From contig NW_014577080.1 of NCBI RefSeq assembly GCF_000485595.1, positions 935,474 through 962,282 of the forward strand: DNA of 26,809 nucleotides, read 5' to 3'. The first letter of the stretch is position 1. Every line of letters starts with the position of its first letter. The DNA is from Priapulus caudatus. Its lineage: Eukaryota > Priapulida > Priapulimorpha > Priapulimorphida > Priapulidae. Below, piece after piece: positions 19,003 through 26,809 of the stretch. The notes below the pieces were generated by a model. That model was not told where the DNA came from. It saw only the letters and a program-made list of their open reading frames with translations, and ran no database searches. Position numbers and translations under genes: made by a program.

Positions 19003-19495
19003 AATTTAAAATTTTTAGAATAGCTAATATAATAGTGCTAATGGTCTTATAGGTAAAAGTCTTATACCAAAAATCTAAAGCTTGACAAGAGCATGGGTTT
19101 GTAAAATTTTAAAATTCCTGGTATTATTTGTGCACCTATGCATACACATGTGTATAATATAGGTATATATATATATATATCAGAAGTAGATAATAGGGAA
19201 GGAGTGTGACTTCAATAAACAAGGGAAATTCGTCATTTACTAGCCTTAGAATACCTACGATTTACTACGCGTAACTCAACCAACTTGAGCTCAAATCGTA
19301 CACAGTACATTCGCCTAGCATCGTGCGAAATCGTTTCCTCGTATACATCCGCAATCCGGAGATACAGACTAAAACGTATGACACGATTATCCATTCTGTT
19401 GCCAGCAAACCGAATGTATAAACCGCCTAACTTGAAACAAAAGGCAGCTACTAGCGAGCCACACCGCATCGCCGAGGGAGCAAGAGTGCGCAAGT
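19003..19495. other. intergenic, no gene recognised
   Basis: AT-rich with a (TA)n run at about 19164-19180. The open frames at 19233-19499 (-) and 19285-19590 (+) have no recognisable domain and run into the inverted repeat. Confidence 0.4.
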
Positions 19496-20046
19496 ACATA
19501 AATCGTACTTTTCCACGACATGGTTTTCACCTTAGTTACCGTAATCTGGCGAGGCCACACTCTAAATTTGCACGCACAGCTCTTCAATGAGCCACGGCAG
19601 GGATCGCGTCAGGCAGCGCCAGCGGCAACTGTACGCGGGCTAGAGATAACGGTTGCTATGCAATTAATGCAAAACATGTGCGAAAAGCTACAATCGGCTG
19701 GAGCGTCAGTTTACTCATAACAATTCATACACATCATTCCTCCGCGGGTGAAGTAGTTCAGATATTTTACCAGCGCAGCGTTTATTAAAAAAAAAACTGC
19801 GGGATTAAACCATAAAAACAAGGCATTCTAACTATAGTTTAAATGTAAAATAGTTTCAATTTTTAAACCCAGCATGGGTTTAAAGGTAACTTAATTTCTA
19901 GGCGAATTTTCTGCACTCGACTAGGCTACGGCCGAAAAGCCCTACCGTGGCTTATTGAAGAGCTGTGTGTGCAAATTTAGAGTGTGGCCTCGCCAGATTA
20001 CGGTAACTAAGGTGAAAACCATGTCGTGGAAAAGTACGAATTATGT
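19496..20046. mobile_element. inverted repeat with 107-bp arms
   Basis: The left arm 19496-19602 and right arm 19940-20046 are nearly exact complements. Shared blocks include ACATGGTTTTCACCTTAGT, GTAATCTGGCGAGGCCACAC and AGCTCTTCAAT. The 337-bp spacer is AT-rich with an A run. Both arms encode short meaningless frames. Likely a fold-back transposon or a local inverted duplication. Confidence 0.85.
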
Positions 20047-21181
20047 CAAAACGAAGGAAGCTACGCGGTTTGTAATACTACCGGAAGATAGAATAAGGAC
20101 CAGTGAACAAAAGAAGCTCATGTTTGTATACATTTGTATTTTTATTCACATCGAACTCGTACGACAAAAATGTAGTGAAATCAGTACCAAATCGCTGTCT
20201 TACTCCTTTGTCATTATACGCTCCTGATATATATATATATATATATGGTTTGAATTAGCACTAATCTGTAACCACTTTTTATCACCAGAATAACAGATTA
20301 ACACGTACCTCATTTAACAATGGATCTGACTGGATTAGTATTAAATATAAAATGAAATTTGACGATATTTTATAACCAGTTTGTTGATGTTAAATGAATA
20401 GTGTGAGGGCAGTTGGATGTACGGTGTCGGTGTGTAATTTTTTTTTATTTTAGTTAATTGTGATGTCACCTATTTCTTTCAAAATCGATGTGTGATGTGA
20501 TGAACTAATGAATATTGAGCACGATTATTGTTAATGATTTATTAGTTCTAAACCGTATGCATACTGTGATAAATTAACAGAGACATTGTGTCATTGTCTA
20601 TCCATTTATTTAGCATTTCCTCTAATATTTACATGAATGAGGAAAGTTAAACTCGTTTTGATGATATTAGGAAAACACTCCATTTGAGGTCTTTTATTAG
20701 TTTAGGAGAACATACTACAATATGAGCAGCTTGGATTTGTCACATTTGTCTGAGTCAACAAACAAGGAAAAACGGTCATGACATACATCAGCGTGTGTTT
20801 AACAATTACACAAAGTAAAGTACTGATGCAATAAGTTCCTGCATCTTCTGCCAAATTATTACCAACACAAATGTGTCCTACCCCGGTGTAATCTGTTTAT
20901 TTCGTAATTAAAAAAACTGTTGCCGGACTGGGAACTTAATTTTGTATTTTTACCGCACAGCGTTAAAACATTGCACAATTTGAAAGCAAGCAAAGTTACG
21001 GTTACTAGTTTGAAATGACTACGTCACGAATTTTGTATGGTGTATATTTGTAAAATGTTTGTTGCAATTTTTTTACATGAAAAGTAAGTACCAACGGGAC
21101 TAAATGTATCCTCAAATTCTTACCTGATAAGATTGTTTCTCACCTAGTTAAACATCCAAAAAACCTGGGCGATTTGATGTA
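20047..21181. other. AT-rich intergenic sequence, no gene seen
   Basis: Contains an (AT)n run at about 20227-20246 and otherwise unremarkable AT-rich DNA. No coding or structured element was recognised. Confidence 0.5.
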
Positions 21182-22225
21182 TTGATCACGACATTACTTG
21201 CCATGGGCTATATATCATACATTATGCATATGCAAAGATTCCTCAAGAAGGAAGCATCTGAAAAGAGCTGCCGAGAAATCTTGAGGCTGTACCTGAAGTC
21301 ACAGGACCTTCAACTACCAAATCGTGATATAGAAATTGGGGAAACTACAAGAGGTGTTCTCTCAAAACTACCGAGTGATCAACAGAAGGGGCCACTGATG
21401 GACATGAGGACCTTTCTACAAACTGCAACTTAGTACTTAGTGAATCATCTACCCATTGGTGATAAGCTTCTCAGAGATTTAGCTATCTTGCACCCTAGCT
21501 GCAGTACGAGAAGCTGAAGATGGCAGTCGATGTGTACGTAGAATGACCCAAACGTTTTGCCAGATTGTCCAGGCAGAGGAGATTCCGTCCATTGTTGATG
21601 AGTGGTGAATTTATCAAGACCCATATATACCAGAGGAATGGTACCGCGTGAAGGATGATCATGGTGATGTTCAATGGTGTCGAATTGACCATTACTGGTC
21701 AAAGGTACTCAGTATGAAGAAAGTTTCCAAATCTGGGGAAAGATGTCTCAGCCACAGAAATGCAGATATTGAACGAATTTTATCCATCAACAAAAAGGTC
21801 TAAGGCACTGACCGGACCCTGCTTACAGAGAAATTCGTAAATGGGCTAAGGTTGGTGAAGGATGCTGTCACATGGTGGAGGGAAAAGTGAGGCAATGGCT
21901 TTCCGAAAGAAACTTGACTAGTGTTCCGCGGGCTCATGGTAAGTATCGTACACGACTAGAGGAGGAAAAGAAACAGGAAACTGCTAGGTTGCAGGAGAGG
22001 AGAAATGAGGAGGAAATGGAGCAAGCTAGAAAGGAAGCAGAAGACAAAGCCTTTGAGACTAAGAAGAGAAAACAGAAGGAGAGTGAGAAGTTATTGACAA
22101 AGAAGCATGAGGAATTACAGGCTGAGATAAAAACAGCAGAGGATTTATTTAAAGAGGCAAACTCCAGGTTGGCTGAGGCTGTCAAGGAGAAAAATCTACA
22201 AAAGATACCTGTGCTTCAAAGTTAG
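21182..22225 (+). pseudogene. broken hAT-like transposase-derived gene
   Basis: Pieces of one protein appear in shifting frames. 21182-21433 encodes FLKKEASEKSCREILRLYL. After a stop comes YLVNHLPIGDKLLRDLAILH. After a frameshift near 21500 comes RMTQTFCQIVQAEEIPSIVD, then a stop, then VQWCRIDHYWSKVLSMKK and SHRNADIERILSINKKV. After another stop comes LLTEKFVNGLRLVKDAV. A last frame (21872-22225) is a Lys/Glu-rich coiled coil. The order 'DEW..Y', 'DHYW..V', 'NADIER.LS.NK' resembles the C-terminal dimerisation region of hAT-type transposases and their derived host proteins. At least three stops and two frameshifts rule out function. The family call is by motif memory only. Confidence 0.6.
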
Positions 22226-22420
22226 ATGTTGTCCGCACGCAGACGTTATACCTCCGCTTTGCTAATCTGAGGGTGCGGGTTTAATGTGCCCATTACTGGG
22301 GTCTGCGTCGGCTCGGACTAAGTTGGATGATGAATCATGTACCCTAAATCGCCCTAAAATCGTTTTAAAAATCCCTAAATATGATTTAAAAATGCCCTAA
22401 ATTCTGCCCTAAAAATGTTC
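22226..22420. repeat. possible SINE-like repeat with CCCTAAA words
   Basis: GTCCGCACGCAGACGTTATA is followed by GGGTGCGGGTTTAATGTGCC, where GGTTTAATGTGCC could be a decayed tRNA-type B box. Five CCCTAAA words follow (22342, 22352, 22373, 22395, 22407) at uneven spacing. A recognisable A box is not clear. Confidence 0.35.
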
Positions 22421-22715
22421 TGAAGTTGGCCAGAAAGCCTGTGTATGAGTCACGAGTGTTTGTTCACATCGAACTGAATAGCAAAATAGGAAGTATAATG
22501 CAATTAATGCGGCAATTTAACCATAAAAAGTGAACAGAATCACTTACATTTTCTGAAAAGTGGACATTTTTACTTTTACTATTTACAGTGACGTAATCAC
22601 TTTAATCACCATTGCGTATCATCTTGTTTAATCGTCATCCTCATTCATCGTCCATATATCGTCATCATCAACAGTGTGGTTTATGTAGCTGAGTACTGTA
22701 GCACTGTAAACTCCA
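22421..22715. other. 3' flank of the metallocarboxypeptidase gene
   Basis: Read on the minus strand this is sequence downstream of the stop at 22716. ATTAAA (22627-22632) is a possible polyadenylation signal. TCATC repeats occur near 22628-22670. Confidence 0.4.
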
Positions 22716-22906
22716 CTACTCTTCTTCCTTGAGAATAGCGTCTGCATAACTTTTCACGGCCAACCAGATTTCCTCTCCCGACTTGAGGATCTCGCGCGAG
22801 GGAAGGAAGAAGCCGTATCGACCCATGTCTCGTAGTTCCATCGTGTAGGCGTATTTCACGCCAAGTACGCCTTTCACCCAGTCTGTGGACGTCCCTGTTG
22901 CAGCAT
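22716..22906 (-). CDS. metallocarboxypeptidase (family M14, A/B type), last exon
   Basis: 62 codons and TAG after a two-base partial codon. It reads AATGTSTDW, VKYAYTMELRDMGRYGFFLP and then EEIWLAVKSYA. This is the C-terminal signature of M14 zinc carboxypeptidases: the Glu in ELRD is the catalytic general base (Glu270 of bovine carboxypeptidase A), and GRYGFFLP follows as expected. The acceptor on this strand is TTTCACAG, ending at 22907. Joined to the exon at 23882-23978 the split codon is TAT (Tyr248 of bovine numbering, the mobile substrate tyrosine). The residue at the S1' specificity position (255) is Thr, neither Ile (A type) nor Asp (B type). There is one extra residue between Trp257 and the Glu. 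The rest of the gene is not seen. Confidence 0.92.
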
Positions 22907-23111
22907 CTGTGAAATGCGAACAAACCGCTGCACTTTCTGTTGTGCCGGTATTTTATACACTCAATCCAATAACTAATGATTAATAAATAATTAACTAGTT
23001 TAATGCAGCATATTCTATTTCTATAATTAAATATATATCTAAATCGCGCTTCCTGTATCTTATGACGGGTAAACCTATATATATTATCTGATATTATGTT
23101 ATAAACTATAG

Positions 23112-23139
23112 TATACACACACGCGCGCACACACACATG

Positions 23140-23174
<35 letters not shown>

Positions 23175-23176
23175 AT
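23112..23176. repeat. (AC)n-(TA)n microsatellite
   Basis: CACACACGCGCGCACACACA followed by about 16 AT dinucleotides and GTGTGTGT. In the intron of the M14 gene. An open frame reading through it is not a gene. Confidence 0.9.
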
Positions 23177-23518
23177 AGATATATAATTGATCAATAATGA
23201 GTGAGTAGCGTATAATTATATCCTCCACGAGTGGGAACGATTTCCTGCATGAAGTTGGATGGAGCAAGGTCATAAACCTAAGATTTTTAACAAGAATTCG
23301 GATAAAACTTTTGTGACTACAGATCATTGTAAACAATCCGTATGAATACGAGAAGGCGAAAGCGATGAATATAGAATAGAATATATTGGATAAAAGAGTG
23401 CAGTTCGACAGCAAAACTGGTCTACACGAATAGCAAACAAAGTAGGAGATTTGTATACAAACACGGTGGCAGAAGCTGGCAAGCGATCTAAAAAAAAACT
23501 AGAGCACTCGGAGAGCAC

Positions 23519-23846
23519 AGACCTCCGCCAAGGGAGCTGAATTCTCTCAATGTGCAATTTTTAATTAATTAATTAATTAATTAATTAAGTGGAAAAATTA
23601 ATTAATTAATTAATTAATTAAATAATTAATTGGATCCGCATTAGTGCGAGCGTGCAGGTGGGGGAGGACTGTGGTTGCCCCTTAGCCTGTGGTTGCGTGT
23701 TTGTAAGTCTACAGCCAGCGCACCTAGCGGAAGTGAACTGAAACGTTCATGTTAACAAACCCACAAACCACAAACACACAAACCAACACTCAAACACACG
23801 CCGGTGAAAACATAACCTCCGCCAAGCCCCTGGCGGAGGTAAAAAA
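23519..23846. repeat. dispersed element with CCTCCGCCAAG ends
   Basis: GACCTCCGCCAAGG occurs at about 23519 and AACCTCCGCCAAGCCCC at about 23815. The second forms a hairpin with TGGCGGAGGT (23831-23840). Between lie a TTAA repeat, a GC-rich patch and a CAAAC-rich stretch. Similar CCTCCGCCA...TGGCGGAGG blocks are common repeats in invertebrate genomes (general knowledge); the family is not assigned. Confidence 0.6.
23556..23632. repeat. (TTAA)n microsatellite, two blocks
   Basis: Two TTAATTAATTAA blocks separated by GTGGAAAAA. Each block is self-complementary. Confidence 0.95.
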
Positions 23847-23881
23847 GATGCTAACGATCTCTCTAAACGGGGAAAACTTAC

Positions 23882-23978
23882 ATAGCATATCACTGCTGAC
23901 TCCCACTTCAAAATAGTTGTTGTAGGGTGTATCAGACAGTGTTACCATCGCATCCGATGCCCTTTCAGCGACACTTTT
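23882..23978 (-). CDS. metallocarboxypeptidase (family M14), penultimate exon
   Basis: 32 codons plus one base: KSVAERASDAMVTLSDTPYN then NYFEVGVSSDML, ending in T that completes Tyr with the next exon. This is the helix and strand just before the substrate tyrosine in M14 enzymes (a '.LA..A..AL....GT.Y..G.SS..LY' pattern). The acceptor on this strand is GATTCTTTCAG and the donor is GTAAGT. The intron to the last exon is 975 bp (22907-23881) and holds microsatellites and a dispersed repeat. Upstream exons with the zinc-binding His-x-x-Glu and His motifs were not found before the window end. Confidence 0.85.
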
Positions 23979-24117
23979 CTGAAAGAATCCAAAGGATACT
24001 TAGTAAATACATGTTTAAAGGAAATATTTATCACTCAACCATACGAGAGGAGCATATAGCTCGTAATTATAGTGCAATCAACTGCACCATGCATAGCATA
24101 GATGATGGTTAGATGAT

Positions 24118-24655
24118 ATGTTTTCGAACGATTCTCCGCTTTCTACATATGTTTTCTCCCTTCCATCTTCCCTGCTACCTACAGCTTCTCCTCCTCGTCT
24201 ACCTTCGCCTATTCATCTGCCTTCTCACTCTTATCTAACTTTTCTCCCTCATCTATCCTACCCCCTCTACCTACTCTCATCTACCTTCTCTTCTCATTTA
24301 CTTTCTCCTTCTCATCTACTTGCTTCCTTTCATCTACCCTCCCCCTTATCTACCCACTCCCCTCATCTACCTGCTCCCTCTCATTTACCTTCTCTACATC
24401 TACCTGCTTCGTTTCATCTACCCTCTCCCCCTCATCTACCTTATCCTCTTCATCTGCCTGCTCCATCGCCTATCCCTCATCTATCCTACCCCTCCTCTAC
24501 CTACTCCTCTCATCTACCTTCTCTTCTCATTTACCTTCTCTTCATATACCTGTTTCCTTTTATCTACCCTCTCCCCCTTATCTACCTTCTTCCCCTCATC
24601 TACCTTCTCTTCTTCATCTGCCTGCCCCATCGTCTACCTTCCATTTTCTGTAGCG
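24118..24655. repeat. pyrimidine-rich CATCTACCTTCTC satellite-like tract
   Basis: About 540 bp of almost pure C/T on this strand with degenerate repeats of TCATCTACCTTCTC and TCATCTACCCTCCCCC. The strand asymmetry makes triplex (H-DNA) formation possible. The 219-codon open frame through it encodes only Ser/Leu/Pro/His repeats and is an artefact. Confidence 0.9.
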
Positions 24656-26284
24656 CCTTTGCCTACTACACATTCTCTCACTGCAGCATTTGTGTTTACT
24701 ATAGTCTGAGCACTTGTATCTGGGTTACCTCCGTGCAAGCATGGCGTAATTGCATGGTTTCATCGTACTTCAAATAATTCTAGTTAATCAATGTTATTGT
24801 CAGTATTTCGCTCGACTGAAGATGCGCGTGTGGAGGCTTTAGCGTTGCTGCTGGGTTACATTGAGAGTTGGGTGAGTTCTAACCTATCAGAGAGCGATTT
24901 GCCGCAACCTAACCCAAGAGCTAACCAATCTATCAAGTCGTTCCTTTTGTTGAAAGTAATACATATAACGAATTCTTGTCATTAATAATAATGAATACCG
25001 AAACGAGTTAGGTAATGGATGATTCTGTAGCATGCAGGTTTGCATGGTTTGGCAGTAGACCCTTTGTCAGAAAAAAAATCTTCTATAATATTCTAATAGT
25101 CTTAACAATAGACTTATCGCGGACTTTTTCTCATAGACCGTTGACAGAAACATGGTAAAGTTACGAGTTTCTCATACGGATCGAGGGTAGGTCTGATCTA
25201 CGAGAAAGTTAAGAGCAATTAGATTTCTAACAAAGGACCCCAGGAGATAGCGTTGCGGGATCGCGGGAGGTCACGAATAAACAGGGTTGTGTATGTAAAT
25301 AAGTAATTCGGTACGAGGTTTGGTCAACACACGACGATCATCAATGCACAGGTGACAAGGATACAAGTATGCAAGTTTGTGGACAGTTGTAAACACAAAA
25401 GAAACCCCATGTCATATAGGATCATAGGACCCTCTAGTACGGGGACAGAATGGCAGAGTGGACAGAATGCCCAGAGGAACGTGGACTCGGCCATGGCTAG
25501 TTAATTGAGAGGTACTGAGGACTATGAATGGACCGACAGTTAAGGCTCAAGAGCCCTCAGAGCAGCGATGTCTCATAGCAAAGCAATCACTAGTTATTCC
25601 TCTCCTCTGTTTATGTATCCGCCCTATTCCCGTCTTGAGCATCGGACGTGCTTCGTGCGTTGTTATTCTTCAACCGCTGGAGTCATGTCATCTCTATAGT
25701 AAACGCCGCCCACCCCGCGCGAAATCTCCAAGGCCGTGAAATCAACGTCGAAATCACATTCCGCCGTGTGACCGATTGGCTCACTGTATACGCATCCATC
25801 CTTGCACACTCCACAATCAGTAATAGGATGCATTAGCTTATGCGTCGGCACTCTTGGCACACATATTCCCTCGCGTTTTTTGTATACTCTTAGATAGCTG
25901 CGCGTAACCCACTTTCTCCTCGCATCCACGCGCGATTAATAGGTCACTGCAGACATCTGAGCCTGCGATCTCTTCGTTTGCACACTCGCTGCCTAATTAG
26001 TTAATCACTGCACACGCCACCATCGTGCACGCTATCCTAGCATCACTGCGAAATCGCGTATACAATTAGGGTGATCACGTTTGCTACTATGGATACGCGA
26101 TCACATAATGTCTCCGTGATCACACACGTACAATCATGATTATGGTTTACTGTCGATATCCGATCCTGCGCTCTCACCACGTTACCATATGTTTACTATA
26201 TCATAGACACACTCTCTCCCCATCTCATCATCGCCTAGTTTATGGCTATATAATTATGTGCTTATTATTTGGGTGTTTCTGAGA
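24656..26284. other. no gene recognised
   Basis: No supported coding region on either strand. The minus-strand frame 25663-25929 has several cysteines but no domain I can name. A splice-flanked open segment lies at 24804-24871 (+). If the metallocarboxypeptidase gene continues, this interval would be its intron. Confidence 0.4.
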
Positions 26285-26406
26285 TTAGGGGGCAAATTGC
26301 TGTCCTGACCACCCTTGGTCAGAATTCTTCATTGACTTGCCATGTTTTGGATCAATTTTATTGTTTGATGAATGTCTTGGATCATGGTAAAAAATTAGCA
26401 CTAAAA

Positions 26407-26740
26407 TGGATTCTGTCAAACCAGTTCCACAAAACTTAATTTTGTAAACACAAAACTCAATTCTGTCGAACCGGTTCCACAAAACTCAATTTTGTAAACA
26501 CAAAACTCAATTCTGTCAAACCGGTTCCACAAAACTCAATTTTGTAAACACAAAACTCAATTTTGTAAACACAAAACTCAATTCTGTCGAACCGGTTCCA
26601 CAAAACTCAATTTTGTAAACACAAAACTCAATTCTGTGGAACCGGTTCCACAAAACTCAATTTTGTAAACACAAAACTCAATTCTGTCGAACCGGTTCGA
26701 CAGAATTGAGTTTTGTGTTTACAAAATTGAGTTTTGTCAC
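26407..26740. repeat. 50-bp tandem array ending in a palindrome
   Basis: Unit ATTCTGTCGAACCGGTTCCA + CAAAACTCAATTTTGTAAAC + ACAAAACTCA, 50 bp, about five copies with small changes; one copy carries an extra 25-bp CAAAACTCAATTTTGTAAACA duplication. The last unit is joined to its own inverted copy at 26693/26694. Confidence 0.93.
26650..26737. repeat. 88-bp perfect palindrome
   Basis: Two 44-nt arms without mismatch or spacer, centred on GTCGAACC|GGTTCGAC. It terminates the 50-bp tandem array. Confidence 0.95.
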
Positions 26741-26809
26741 ACTACACACAATGCGATTGCGTGCGCGTCTGCCTGAGAGTGTGGTGGCGTACGCGCCACA
26801 CGCCCACAC
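26741..26809. other. window end, no feature
   Basis: GC-rich sequence with GTGCGCGTC and GGCGTACGCGCC words. No coding signal can be judged in this length. Confidence 0.4.

Noticed and set aside
19285-19590. Plus-strand 101-codon frame and its minus-strand partner
   Set aside because: No recognisable domain, and it runs into one arm of an inverted repeat.
24118-24777. 219-codon open frame
   Set aside because: It follows a pyrimidine-rich degenerate repeat and encodes only Ser/Leu/Pro/His/Tyr repeats.
25663-25929. Minus-strand cysteine-containing frame of 88 codons
   Set aside because: The cysteines form no spacing I recognise and there are no convincing splice sites. It also does not match the missing M14 exons.
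26407-26740. CRISPR-like array
   Set aside because: The 50-bp units are contiguous tandem copies without unique spacers, in an animal genome.
1-26809. tRNA and rRNA genes
   Set aside because: I saw no cloverleaf with intact A and B boxes and no rRNA-like conserved block; only one decayed B-box-like site near 22277.

Overview
The window is animal (metazoan) nuclear DNA. It has spliced protein-coding genes with GT-AG introns (one GC-AG), abundant microsatellites, non-autonomous DNA transposons, decayed LINE and hAT-like remnants, and vertebrate-type TTAGGG telomeric repeats at interstitial sites. The protein sequences and repeat types suit a marine invertebrate. A sponge or another early-branching animal is my impression only; the sequence does not fix the phylum.

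Layout: 1-9000 holds no intact gene. It is a repeat nest: an (AC)n tract, a 44-bp perfect palindrome, two families of terminal-inverted-repeat elements that both carry TTAGGG arrays, a decayed LINE split by about 2.5 kb of insertions, a Z-DNA-prone minisatellite, a 31-bp tandem repeat, a fold-back element and two copies of a hairpin-headed repeat.

9060-18863 (+) is a complete 11-exon gene for a lysosomal serine carboxypeptidase of peptidase family S10, the cathepsin A / protective protein orthologue. It encodes 474 residues with signal peptide, oxyanion-hole motif, catalytic Ser176-Asp399-His451 and four N-glycosylation sequons. Its introns contain further mobile elements. The most striking is a 331-bp element in intron 6, flanked by a perfect 9-bp duplication of the exon 6 splice-donor sequence GTAAGTATA.

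18864-22700 holds the gene's 3' flank, a large inverted repeat, AT-rich sequence and a broken hAT-like transposase-derived pseudogene. 22716-23978 (-) holds the last two exons of a zinc metallocarboxypeptidase (family M14), convergent with the cathepsin A gene; its 5' part is not visible and probably lies beyond the window. 24000-26809 is a pyrimidine-rich satellite-like tract, about 2 kb with nothing recognisable, and a 50-bp tandem array ending in an 88-bp perfect palindrome.

The two recognisable genes are unrelated C-terminal exopeptidases (serine and zinc). No functional link can be shown beyond proximity. The most unusual theme is that two different inverted-repeat transposon families each carry telomeric (TTAGGG)n cores, one of them inserted exactly at a splice donor.
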